From assembly GCA_007123465.1 (NCBI GenBank), contig SKLB01000320.1, positions 1 through 30,137 on the forward strand: a stretch of 30,137 bases of DNA. The letters run 5' to 3'. Shown piece by piece: positions 14,651 through 23,002 of this stretch. Below the pieces are notes generated by a model. It was not told the origin of the DNA. It ran no database searches and saw nothing but the letters and a program-made list of their open reading frames with translations. Positions within the stretch are counted from its first letter, which is position 1. Each line of letters begins with the position of its first letter. Source of the stretch: Spirochaetales bacterium (GTDB lineage: Bacteria; Spirochaetota; Spirochaetia; DSM-27196; PWMO01). Made by a program: the position numbers and the translations under genes.

Positions 14651-15853
14651 TCAGCCTGGATGAACGCGCGTTGTGCTCTGTTGCAGCAGGTTACGTAGAA
14701 CGGTTGCCGGTTGCTTGAACTTGGCCATCAGAATCATTGCGGCAATGATGTAGGGCTTGTAGCCGGCTTCGCGGTAGGTAGCATCGCGCTGCGCTTCAAA
14801 GACTTCCGCGGCAACCTCGCCGCGTTCGCAGCTGACCGCCGAAATGTCGGCCGGCAGGCAATGCATGTAGAGCGCCCGGCCGCCGGCGGTTCGCTTCATC
14901 TTTTCTTCGCTACACTCCCAGTCGATAAAGCGCTTGTTCTCGGCCAGGCAGCTCTGCTCGAGTGATGCGAGTCCGGCGCTGTCACCGGCGCGCAGCAGGT
15001 CGGTGCGCTGCTGCATCACGTGATACGGTGCCCAGCTCTTGGGGTAGACTATGTCGGCGTCGGCAAACGCGTCATCCATCGAATGGCTGACCGAGAACGT
15101 GCCGCCGGACTGGGCTGCAGACTGCGCTGCGTGCTGCTCGATCTCGGGGATCAGATTGTAGCCTTCGGGGTACGCCAGGCGCACATCCATGCCAAAGCGC
15201 GTCATCAGCCCGATGATGCCCTGAGGTACCGACAGCGGCTTGCCGTAGGACGGTGAGTAGGCCCAGGTCATCGCGATTTTCTTGCCGCGCAGTCTGTCCA
15301 GGCCGCCGAATTCGTTAGCCAGATGCTGAAGGTCCGCCATCGCCTGGGTAGGGTGGTCGCGGTCGCACTGCAGGTTGACTATCGCCGGGCGACGTTCGAG
15401 CAGACCGGCGGTACTGGCGGCGCTGAGCGACTCGCCGACCTCGACCATGTACTCGTGACCGGCTCCAAGATACATGTCGTCACGTATGCCGATCACTTCG
15501 CTCAGGAAGGATATCATCACCGCGGTTTCGCGAACCGTTTCACCGTGCGCGATCTGGCTCTTGGCTTCATCGAGATCCTGCACCGCCAGGCCCAGCAGGT
15601 TGGCCGCGCTGGCGAAGCTGAAGCGGGTGCGCGTTGAGTTATCGCGAAACAGCGACACTGCCAACCCGGAGTCAAAGACGCGCGGCGAGACATTAGCGCT
15701 GCGCAGTTGCTTCAACGCCTCGGATACGGCCAGCACCGCGCGTAACTCATCTTCGGACTTCTGCCACGTCAACAGAAAGTCCCCACCGAACATCTGCTGA
15801 TGCTCGCTCTTCTCGACGGCGTCAATCTGACGCTCGATGTCTGTTTTATCCAT
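14651..15853 (-). CDS. ygeW: Knotted carbamoyltransferase YgeW
   Basis: A 400-residue member of the aspartate/ornithine carbamoyltransferase superfamily, YgeW branch. The carbamoyl-phosphate loop is SLFRDNSTRTRFSF (67-80), HPTQ is at 167-170 and HCLP at 331-334, where carbamoyl phosphate is bound. The long insertion around residues 195-215 and length near 400 are as in E. coli YgeW. The physiological substrate in purine degradation is thought to be a ureido compound whose carbamoyl group is transferred or phosphorolysed; the exact reaction is inferred from the cluster. Start ATG 15853 follows TATAAT by 6 nt and lacks a Shine-Dalgarno sequence. It ends convergent with ygeX, 29 bp apart, with no clear terminator between. 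Confidence 0.95.
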   Translation of the reverse strand: MDKTDIERQIDAVEKSEHQQMFGGDFLLTWQKSEDELRAVLAVSEALKQLRSANVSPRVFDSGLAVSLFRDNSTRTRFSFASAANLLGLAVQDLDEAKSQIAHGETVRETAVMISFLSEVIGIRDDMYLGAGHEYMVEVGESLSAASTAGLLERRPAIVNLQCDRDHPTQAMADLQHLANEFGGLDRLRGKKIAMTWAYSPSYGKPLSVPQGIIGLMTRFGMDVRLAYPEGYNLIPEIEQHAAQSAAQSGGTFSVSHSMDDAFADADIVYPKSWAPYHVMQQRTDLLRAGDSAGLASLEQSCLAENKRFIDWECSEEKMKRTAGGRALYMHCLPADISAVSCERGEVAAEVFEAQRDATYREAGYKPYIIAAMILMAKFKQPATVLRNLLQQSTTRVHPG

Positions 15854-15859
15854 GAGCGC

Positions 15860-15888
15860 ATTATATACGGCTATTGTGTAGCGGCCAA
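15860..15888 (-). promoter_or_regulatory. ygeW promoter, predicted leaderless
   Basis: On the minus strand TTGGCC (15888-15883) and a perfect TATAAT (15865-15860) are separated by 17 bp. Six bases follow before ATG 15853, so the transcript should start at the A of ATG. Confidence 0.75.
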
Positions 15889-15962
15889 GTGCTGTTTTCT
15901 GGTAGCCAGTTCGCTTATTGTGAGTTATAGTGGCGAGTACGATTCAGCAGAAGAGGTGTACG

Positions 15963-17423
15963 ATGATCAATCTGGACGTTAACGCGGACATCCGCAAGAA
16001 GAATATAGCCCGCTGTCGCGAGCGGGGTGTAGTCCTTCCCACGTTTGGTGAGCTGCGCAATCCCGCCGCTATCGGGCAGCAGATCAAGGAGCGGCTCAAG
16101 AGTGTGGGATTGTGGGATGTGGATCCTGCCAACCTGTTTCGCATCACCTGGAAGAACGAGCCGGTAGAACACGGCGGCGGCTACGCAGCGGTCAACGCCA
16201 TTGAGCTGCCCTCGGCCTTGACCGGCGTACCAGCACGCATCATCGGCCTGGTGGGGCACTGGTTTCCCACCGGCGCACACAAGGTAGGCGCCACCTACGG
16301 ATGTCTGGCGCCGGCGCTTATAAGCGGCAACTTCGACTCGCAGCGCCAGAAGGCCGTCTGGCCGTCTACCGGCAACTACTGCCGCGGCGGGGCGTACAAC
16401 TCGGCGCTGCTCGGCTGCGAATCGATCGCGATTCTGCCTGAAGGTATGAGCCGCGAACGCTTCGAGTGGCTCAAGCGGATTGCCGGTGAGGTGATCTCGA
16501 CTCCGGGAACCGAAAGCAACGTCAAAGAAATCTTTGACGCCTGTCACCAGATCGATCGCGAGCGCGGTGACGACGTGGTGATCTTCAACCAGTTTGCTGA
16601 ACTGGGTAATTACCTGTGGCACTACGAGGTGACCGGAAACGCGCTGGCCGAGATAGTCGCGGCGGCGTGTGTCAACGGCGCGCGCTACGCGGGGTTTACC
16701 GCAACCACCGGGTCCGGCGGTACGCTGGCTGCCGGAGATCTGCTGAAGCAGCTCTATCCAACCAGCAAGATTATTGCCTCGGAGGCGCTGCAGTGTCCAA
16801 CGCTGCTGCGTAACGGTTTTGGTGATCACCGCATAGAGGGCATCGGCGACAAGCACGTGCCGTGGATCCACAACGTGCGCAACACCGATATGATCACCGG
16901 AATCCATGACCAGGACTGCATTGACCTGATGCGCGTATTCAACGAGCCGGCGGGCCACTCCTATCTGACGGACATCGGTGTGGACTCCGCCACCATCGCG
17001 GTGCTCGATAAACTGGGAATATCGGGGATCGCCAACCTGCTCTCAGCTATCAAGGCCGCGCGCTACTGGGAACTCGGAAGTAACGATGTTCTGGTTACCG
17101 CGTTTACCGATTCAATGCAGCTCTACCAGTCGCGCGTAGATGACCTGATTGCTTCCGAAGGTGCCTTGAGCGAGCTGGCAGCTGCGCGCGCGATGGCAGG
17201 CGCTATCGAGCACCAGGGAATCGACAATGCGCTCGAGCTGACCTACTACGAGCGGCTGCGGGTGCATAACCTCAAGTACTACACCTGGATCGAACAGCAG
17301 GGGAAGACCAGCGAGGAACTCAATGCCCAGTGGTACGATCCTGAATACTGGACCAACGTCCAGCAGAGTGTGACCAGGATCGATGCGATGATCGATGAGT
17401 TCAACCGCGAGGTCGCTTCGTAG
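15963..17423 (+). CDS. PLP-dependent fold-type II enzyme of unknown substrate
   Basis: A 486-residue protein of the cysteine synthase/tryptophan synthase beta superfamily. Lys107 in FPTGAHKVGATYG is the PLP lysine, STGNYCRGG (135-143) the substrate/asparagine loop, and TTGSGGTLAAGD the phosphate-binding glycine loop. The 100-residue C-terminal extension and the length exceed simple cysteine synthases (about 310). It differs from YgeX and is placed between ygeW and the xdhD-like gene inside the purine cluster, so it may act on an amino-acid-like intermediate such as a diaminopropionate derivative (inference). The start is ATG 15963, preceded by AAGAGGTG; an upstream GTG frame to 15930 has no ribosome site. 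Name and reaction are not assigned. Confidence 0.85.
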   Translation: MINLDVNADIRKKNIARCRERGVVLPTFGELRNPAAIGQQIKERLKSVGLWDVDPANLFRITWKNEPVEHGGGYAAVNAIELPSALTGVPARIIGLVGHWFPTGAHKVGATYGCLAPALISGNFDSQRQKAVWPSTGNYCRGGAYNSALLGCESIAILPEGMSRERFEWLKRIAGEVISTPGTESNVKEIFDACHQIDRERGDDVVIFNQFAELGNYLWHYEVTGNALAEIVAAACVNGARYAGFTATTGSGGTLAAGDLLKQLYPTSKIIASEALQCPTLLRNGFGDHRIEGIGDKHVPWIHNVRNTDMITGIHDQDCIDLMRVFNEPAGHSYLTDIGVDSATIAVLDKLGISGIANLLSAIKAARYWELGSNDVLVTAFTDSMQLYQSRVDDLIASEGALSELAAARAMAGAIEHQGIDNALELTYYERLRVHNLKYYTWIEQQGKTSEELNAQWYDPEYWTNVQQSVTRIDAMIDEFNREVAS

Positions 17424-17462
17424 CACGCGGCAACGTTGTCCCGCCGGCAGGCGGCGCTTAGC

Positions 17463-20261
17463 TTAGCCGGGTAGCGCTTCACCGAGCGGGAGTGTGTCGA
17501 TATAGCGCCCGATGGCGTTGTGAATGGCCGCTGCTATCGCCGGAGCCGCCGGATTGAGCGGGATCTCACCCAGGCCCTTGGCTCCAAACGGACCATCGGC
17601 GGCCGGCTCCTCAACAATGAAGCTCTGCAGCGCCGGTGAATCCAGACTGCGCGGCAGCCCCAGCGCATCCAGCGAAAGCGTTGCCTTGCCGTTACGCCCG
17701 CATTCAAACCGTTCCGAGACCCCAAATCCGTAGCCCATGACCGCCGCGCCTTCGACCTGTCCGTACACATTCTGTGGGTGCAGTGCGCGTCCGACATCCT
17801 GCGCGGTAATCAGCTTCAGCACCTTGAGATCTCCACCGTCGGGAGCAATTTCGATGATCGCCGCCATTGTGGTGTAGCAGTAATTGAAATGCACCGCTAG
17901 CCCGTCGGGGCCCGACGTATCGGCTTCTTCAAAAACCTCCGGTGGTTTTGCGGTTGCCGGCGGGCGATAGCGTTCCTCGACCCGCAACTGCGCCGGGTCT
18001 GCGGCTGCGGCGTAGATCTCTGCCGGGGTACCGCCCAGTTGGTCCAGCCGGGACTTGAGCGTCCGCGCGGCACACGCCACGGCGTTACCGCTGACGTAGG
18101 TCTGGCGCGACGCGGTGGTCATGCCGGCGTCCGGACAGCGCGCGGTGTCGCTCGATACAACCGATACCGTCTCGTACGCTACTCCGAGCGTGTCCGCGGC
18201 AATCTGCGCCATAACGGTGTCCGAGCCCTGACCGATATCGGTTGCTCCCACGTAGACGGTGAACTGTCCGCCGGGACCCAGCTCAATTGCCGCCGAGGCT
18301 TCATCGGGCAATCCCTTGCCGATGCCGACGTTCTTGTACGCGCTGGCAAACCCGATGCCGAGGCGCTTGCCGGGCGCGGGCTCGATGGTGTTGCGCGCGA
18401 TCTCCAGTGCCTCGGCCACCCGATCGACCGTAGCGAGGTAGCCAACCCCCGATGAAAGCCGATGCCCCATGATGGTAGTCTTGCCGGGGGTCAGCGCGTT
18501 CCTGCGTCGCAACTCGATCGGGTCGATGCCGAGCTGGTCTGCAATCTTGTCCATCTGCAGCTCGGAGGCGTAACAGACCTGGGTGCTGCCGAAGCCGCGA
18601 AACGCTCCGGCAGGATTGGTGTTGGTGTAGACGCCGTGTGATTCCAACCGCGCGTTGGGGATCTCGTATGGCCCGCCGGCCATGACTACGGTGCGAAAGA
18701 TGACCGGGCGCGTCAGTGAGAGGTAGGCGCCGGCGTCACAGACGGTGTAGGTTTCTATTCCCAGCAGCGTGCCGTCGCGCTTGACCGCGTGACGCATTCT
18801 GATGCGCGCTGCGTGACGCTTGGTGCTGATCCGCACAGAAGCGCTGCGGTCCAGCGTCAGCTTGACCGGCCGCTGCAGCAGCAGTGCCGCCAGGCAGGCC
18901 TGAATCTGCACCGTAGGCTCCTCTTTGCCGCCAAAACCGCCGCCGGCGGGCGTGAAGATCACGCGTACGTCTGCGGGGTCAATCGCCAGGCTGGCGGCAA
19001 TCATATCGCGAAACGCACCGGCACCCTGATTGGCGCTGTAGACCGTAATCCTGGGCGAGTCCGCCGGCACTGCCAGGCAGCTCTCGGGTTCCAGGTAGGC
19101 GTGTTCAACAGAGGGAGTATGGTATTCTCCTTCCACCACCAGGTCAGCCTCGGCGAAAGCGCGGTCCACGTCACCGCGGCGGAAGCGCATGGTCTCGGCT
19201 ATGTTGCCTTCCTGATGCAGCTGCGGCGCGCCTTCGGCCAGCGCCTCCTCGGGGTTGTGCAACACCGGTAACGGCTCGTAATGCGCGCTGACCAGCCGTG
19301 CCGCCTTGCGCGCCGCACGCGCGGTTTCGGCCACCACCAGCGCCAGTGGTTCGCCGCGGTAGCGCACTACCGTGTCGGCAAACACCGGCTGGTGAGGCAG
19401 TTGCAGCCCAAAGCCGTTGCGCCCGGGGATGTCCGCGGCGGTCAATACGCGCACCACACCCGGCACCGCTTCTGCGGCACTGCAGTCAAGCGCTGCCAGG
19501 CGCGCGTGGTGCTGCTCGCTGAAGGCAAAGGCGCCGTAGAGTTGATCGGGGACGTTGTAGTCGTCAGCAAAGACGCGTTCTCCCCGTACTTTGGCCACCG
19601 CGTCCTTGCGTACCGGGGAGGTGCCCACAACCGACCGGGTGGCGGTGGCAAGTTCAGGTTTGGTTACCGTAGCCGTTGTCGATGCCGCGCCGGGTTGCTC
19701 GCTGCTGCTGCCCGGACCAGCCTGTGTGCCGTCTGCCGGAGGTCCACCGTCTCCAGCTGTGTCCGGCCGGCGTGAAGTTGTACCGTCAGCTGCCTGTATC
19801 GGCAGGCCCGCGGCGCGCTGCAGCGCGCGGATGATCGACGTGTAGCCGGTGCAGCGGCACAGATTGGGCTGCAACGCTTGGCGGATGTCGGCTTCACTCG
19901 GTTGCGGGTTGGCCGCAAGCAGCGCCTTGCCCGCCATCACCATCCCGGGGGTGCAGAAACCGCACTGCACGGCGCCTTCGGCAACAAATGCCTGCTGCAT
20001 CGGGTCGAGCTGATCGGCGCCGCCCAGCGACTCGATGGTCTCGATGACGCTGTCGCCGACGCTTGCGAGCTTGACAACGCAGGCGCGTTTGACCGTACCG
20101 TCGATCAGCACGCTGCACGCACCGCATTGGCCCACGCCGCAGCCGTTCTTGGTACCGATCAGGCCGCGCTCGTCGCGCAGCCACTCCAGCAGCGTACGGC
20201 TCGGCTGAGGGTCTGCTTCAACTCTGGTTCCATTCAGCGTAAAGACAAGCGCTGTTTTCAC
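17463..20261 (-). CDS. xdhD: Fused 2Fe-2S/molybdopterin hydroxylase, XdhD-like
   Basis: A 932-residue fusion of an Fe-S subunit and a molybdopterin subunit, as in E. coli XdhD (about 956 residues). The Fe-S part has C41, C46, C49, C61 and C100, C103, C135, C137. A low-complexity linker rich in Gly, Pro, Ser, Ala, Asp and Thr follows (about 155-205). The catalytic part contains GGGFGGKEE, AFRGFGSTQ and the C-terminal GAKGLGE with the catalytic Glu. There is no FAD domain, so a separate flavoprotein (the subunit at 9823-10680) or YgfK must accept electrons. Homologues are the selenium-dependent or purine hydroxylases of anaerobes; selenium dependence cannot be judged, because no selenium-handling genes lie in the window. 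Start GTG 20261 has a G-run (GGGGGT) upstream. Confidence 0.92.
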   Translation of the reverse strand: MKTALVFTLNGTRVEADPQPSRTLLEWLRDERGLIGTKNGCGVGQCGACSVLIDGTVKRACVVKLASVGDSVIETIESLGGADQLDPMQQAFVAEGAVQCGFCTPGMVMAGKALLAANPQPSEADIRQALQPNLCRCTGYTSIIRALQRAAGLPIQAADGTTSRRPDTAGDGGPPADGTQAGPGSSSEQPGAASTTATVTKPELATATRSVVGTSPVRKDAVAKVRGERVFADDYNVPDQLYGAFAFSEQHHARLAALDCSAAEAVPGVVRVLTAADIPGRNGFGLQLPHQPVFADTVVRYRGEPLALVVAETARAARKAARLVSAHYEPLPVLHNPEEALAEGAPQLHQEGNIAETMRFRRGDVDRAFAEADLVVEGEYHTPSVEHAYLEPESCLAVPADSPRITVYSANQGAGAFRDMIAASLAIDPADVRVIFTPAGGGFGGKEEPTVQIQACLAALLLQRPVKLTLDRSASVRISTKRHAARIRMRHAVKRDGTLLGIETYTVCDAGAYLSLTRPVIFRTVVMAGGPYEIPNARLESHGVYTNTNPAGAFRGFGSTQVCYASELQMDKIADQLGIDPIELRRRNALTPGKTTIMGHRLSSGVGYLATVDRVAEALEIARNTIEPAPGKRLGIGFASAYKNVGIGKGLPDEASAAIELGPGGQFTVYVGATDIGQGSDTVMAQIAADTLGVAYETVSVVSSDTARCPDAGMTTASRQTYVSGNAVACAARTLKSRLDQLGGTPAEIYAAAADPAQLRVEERYRPPATAKPPEVFEEADTSGPDGLAVHFNYCYTTMAAIIEIAPDGGDLKVLKLITAQDVGRALHPQNVYGQVEGAAVMGYGFGVSERFECGRNGKATLSLDALGLPRSLDSPALQSFIVEEPAADGPFGAKGLGEIPLNPAAPAIAAAIHNAIGRYIDTLPLGEALPG

Positions 20262-20286
20262 AACCTACCCCCGTGTGTGCCGCTGA

Positions 20287-21483
20287 CTATTGCGGCAGTT
20301 CGTATGCCAACGCGGCGTAGAACGCCGCCGCTATCGGCAGATCGGCAACGCGCAGTTTTTCATTCGGCGCGTGTGCCTGGTCTTCGTCTCCGGGGCCAAA
20401 CCCGATCAATGGGATTTTGTGCATACCGCAGATTGACACTCCGTTGGTGGAAAAAGTCCACTTGTCGACCAGCGGGTCCTTGTCAAAGAGGCCGCGATAC
20501 GCGGCAACACCGGATTGGACCAGCGGGTGATCGGCATCGATCTTCCAGGTGGGGAAGTAGAGCTCTTGACCGTAGGTGGTACCCTTCCAGCTGGTGTTGC
20601 TGTACTGGGGGATTTCAACCCGGTCGACCTCGTTTCCTCCTGCCTCGATCACCTGCTGCACGGCCAGCTCCTTGGTCTCGCCCCAGGTAAGCCGGCGATC
20701 GATGTACAGCCGTGCCTGGTCGGGGACCGCGCACTGCGACGGTCCGTTGGCCTGCACCTGGCTGACCACAATTGTGCCCTTGCCCAGAAAGCCGTCTTCA
20801 TCGGGCAGTAGCTTCTCGTTCAGCTGCTCGAGTGCCAGTATCGTGCGGGCGGCCTTGTAGGATGCGTTGACACCGCGTTCGGGCGCGCTGCCGTGACACG
20901 AGACTCCCTTGAAGAAGACCTCCATCTCCATCCGCCCGCGTTGGCCGCGATAGAGGTTGCAGCTGGTTGGCTCTGTGGAGACCGCAAAATCCGGCACGAG
21001 CTTTTCTTCCTCTATAAGGTAGCGCCAGCACATGCCGTCGCAGTCTTCCTCAAAGACGGTGAAGGTGAAATAGATCGAATAGGGGCCGTCGTACTTCATT
21101 TCCTTGAGAATGCGCCCGGCGCTGATCATGGAGGCAGCACCACCCTTCTGGTCTGAGGAGCCGCGCCCGTGCAGCCAGCCGTCTTCAACCGCGCCCGAAA
21201 AGGGGTCACGGGTCCACTGTGACTCGTCACCAACCAGTACGGTATCGACGTGGGCGTCGATTGCAATCGACCTGGGGCCGTTGCCTACGCGGCAGATGAG
21301 ATTGCCCAGTCCATCGTAGCGCACTTCGTCAAAGCCATAGCCGCGACACAGTTTTTCGATCTCTGCCAGGACAGCGCCTTCTTCGCCACCAAACGAGCGC
21401 GTCTGCACCAGCCTGGCCAGGTTGGCCGTTGTGTCGTCAGCGTACTGTCGTGACAGTTTGAGAACCTGTTCGTGTTTTGTCAT
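20287..21483 (-). CDS. ygeY: YgeY-type M20 family metallopeptidase/deacylase
   Basis: A 398-residue amidohydrolase of the M20 (ArgE/DapE/carboxypeptidase G2) family. Zinc-site motifs are visible: IDAHVDTV near residue 75, GRGSSDQKGG near 110-119, the catalytic-glutamate segment TVFEEDCDG near 145, and the late His of EDQAHAPNEKL. The dimerisation domain carries KGVSCHGSAPERG. YgeY is placed by homology among the steps that hydrolyse an amide or ureido group of a purine-derived intermediate, and in the window it lies between hyuA and xdhD on the same strand. The start is ATG 21483 with AGGAGGGGAG upstream (about 10-base spacing). The longer in-frame extension to 21552 overlaps the hyuA stop region and lacks support. 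Confidence 0.93.
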   Translation of the reverse strand: MTKHEQVLKLSRQYADDTTANLARLVQTRSFGGEEGAVLAEIEKLCRGYGFDEVRYDGLGNLICRVGNGPRSIAIDAHVDTVLVGDESQWTRDPFSGAVEDGWLHGRGSSDQKGGAASMISAGRILKEMKYDGPYSIYFTFTVFEEDCDGMCWRYLIEEEKLVPDFAVSTEPTSCNLYRGQRGRMEMEVFFKGVSCHGSAPERGVNASYKAARTILALEQLNEKLLPDEDGFLGKGTIVVSQVQANGPSQCAVPDQARLYIDRRLTWGETKELAVQQVIEAGGNEVDRVEIPQYSNTSWKGTTYGQELYFPTWKIDADHPLVQSGVAAYRGLFDKDPLVDKWTFSTNGVSICGMHKIPLIGFGPGDEDQAHAPNEKLRVADLPIAAAFYAALAYELPQ

Positions 21484-21520
21484 GTCCGTCGTACTCCCCT
21501 CCTGGTAAGTTGCCTGTAGA

Positions 21521-22876
21521 CTATTGTGAAGCGTCCAGGTTGGGACGCACAAACGCGCCGCTTCCCGGTTTGCTCAGGATCCCGTGGTCGGCGTGATAGA
21601 CCGTGTTGCCTCGCAGCATCGTTCTGATCACTCTGCCGCGCAGCGTGCGTCCTTCGTAGGGCGTCACCTTTCCCTTTGACAGTGAATCTGCACCCCGAAT
21701 CAGCGTTGTTCCGTCGGGATCGACAAAGACCAGATCTGCGTCTTTGCCTACGGTTATCGATCCCTTGCGGTCGGCTATGCGATAGCGTTCGGCGGCGGCC
21801 TGGCTGCAGACCTGCAACAGGCGCTTCAAGCCGAAACGTCCTGTTAGATAGCCCTCGGAGAAGACGTACGGAAACAGGATCGGACCACCGGGAATGCCGG
21901 CGTAGTCGGTCCAGATACTGCCGGTGCTCTTCTCTTCGGCCGTTCCCGGGGCGTGATCGGATGCCACAAAATCGATAGCGCCCTCGGCTAGCAGGCGCCA
22001 CAGGGCCGCTTTATTCTGCGGCCCCTTGACCGGCGGTGTGATCTTGAGCGCTGCACCGATTCGTTCAAAGTCGTTGCAGTCAAACTCGAGGTACTGCGGA
22101 CAGGTCTCGCCGCTGGAAAAGCGCCGTCCTGCCACAATTTCCGCGGCGCGCGCGGTGCCGAGATGCACGATGTGCATCTGCGCACCGAGTTGCTCGGCGA
22201 TCTCGCTGACCGAGAAGACCGACAGGGTCTCGGCAATCTCGGGCCGCGAGCGGTAGAACTGCATCCCGCCGTCGCCGCCGGCGCGTGCATCCGGGGTTGC
22301 CCCGTTGACGTAGTCAAAGTCCTCGGCGTGTACCAGCACGATGCAGTTGTGCTTACGCGTCAGCTCGAGAATTCTCCAGTACTGGTAGTGTGAAACGCGC
22401 GGGAAGTGTGCCGCCCCGGAGGTTTCGTAGGTCTTGATCCCGCATACCTCAGGGGCCATCTCGGCGATGCGCTGCTCCAGTCTGTCATCACAGAGCGAAC
22501 CTGAGATACCGCCGAAGAATCCGAAGTCAATCACGGCGCGCGCGGAAACGTGATCACGCTTGGCGCGGATGCTGGCGGCGTCGATTGCCGCCGGGTCCGA
22601 GGTGTCGGGCATATCGATTACGGTAGTCACGCCGCCACTGGCCGATGCCGCGGTTCCGTGGTAGAAGTCTTCCTTGTGGTTGTAGCCGGGGTCAAAGAAG
22701 TGGACGTGCGGGTCGATGGCGCCGGGTAACACCAGCAGGCCTTCGGCGTCCAGTATCTCATCTTGACCCGAGAGCGCACTGCCAATCTCGCGGATCAGTC
22801 CGTCTTTGATGCGTAAGTCTCCGCTAACCGGTGAATCGGCGTTCGGAAGGGCGAGTTGTGCGTTTCGGACGATCAT
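21521..22876 (-). CDS. hyuA: Dihydropyrimidinase/hydantoinase-like amidohydrolase (HyuA type)
   Basis: A 451-residue cyclic amidohydrolase of the dihydroorotase/allantoinase/dihydropyrimidinase group. Binuclear metal ligands are all present: H57-V-H59, carbamylated Lys148 (GIKTYE), H183 (VHAED), H238 (HIVHLG) and Asp307 (ASDHAPG). The family opens cyclic amides or ureides by hydrolysis; in the purine cluster it should open one ring of the degraded purine. Start ATG 22876 is chosen because residue 2 onward matches the family N-terminus (IVRNAQLALPN). A longer form from 22897 is possible, but neither has a Shine-Dalgarno sequence, and the -10 box lies so that the transcript starts about 3 nt before the chosen ATG. 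Confidence 0.9.
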   Translation of the reverse strand: MIVRNAQLALPNADSPVSGDLRIKDGLIREIGSALSGQDEILDAEGLLVLPGAIDPHVHFFDPGYNHKEDFYHGTAASASGGVTTVIDMPDTSDPAAIDAASIRAKRDHVSARAVIDFGFFGGISGSLCDDRLEQRIAEMAPEVCGIKTYETSGAAHFPRVSHYQYWRILELTRKHNCIVLVHAEDFDYVNGATPDARAGGDGGMQFYRSRPEIAETLSVFSVSEIAEQLGAQMHIVHLGTARAAEIVAGRRFSSGETCPQYLEFDCNDFERIGAALKITPPVKGPQNKAALWRLLAEGAIDFVASDHAPGTAEEKSTGSIWTDYAGIPGGPILFPYVFSEGYLTGRFGLKRLLQVCSQAAAERYRIADRKGSITVGKDADLVFVDPDGTTLIRGADSLSKGKVTPYEGRTLRGRVIRTMLRGNTVYHADHGILSKPGSGAFVRPNLDASQ

Positions 22877-22885
22877 TGTAGCTTG

Positions 22886-22914
22886 ATCATAGACCATAAT
22901 CGCCCGGTTGAGAA
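22886..22914 (-). promoter_or_regulatory. hyuA-ygeY-xdhD promoter, near-leaderless
   Basis: On the minus strand TTCTCA (22914-22909) and TATGAT (22891-22886) are 17 bp apart, with transcription expected near 22879, three bases before ATG 22876. The -35 is only a 4/6 match. Confidence 0.5.
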
Positions 22915-22975
22915 GCAAAACAGTCATCAAACGGCACATACGCGGCAGATCGTCGTGGCGCACCCGGCGCAACGA

Positions 22976-22984
22976 TGATACAAT
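22976..22984 (+). promoter_or_regulatory. ygfK promoter, extended -10
   Basis: TGATACAAT contains the TGn extension and a TACAAT box. The -35 region at 22956-22961 is poor, as expected for an extended -10 promoter. A good Shine-Dalgarno (AGGAG) precedes the ATG at 23003. Confidence 0.45.
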
Positions 22985-23002
22985 TCCGGCAGGAGTCTGA
23001 CA

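Noticed and set aside
15915..16958. 347-codon minus-strand frame opposite the PLP gene
   Set aside because: Antisense shadow; the plus-strand protein has complete PLP motifs.
17441..17454. Hairpin CCGCC-GGCA-GGCGG between the PLP gene and xdhD as a terminator
   Set aside because: Only five base pairs and no U-run on either strand; too weak to call.
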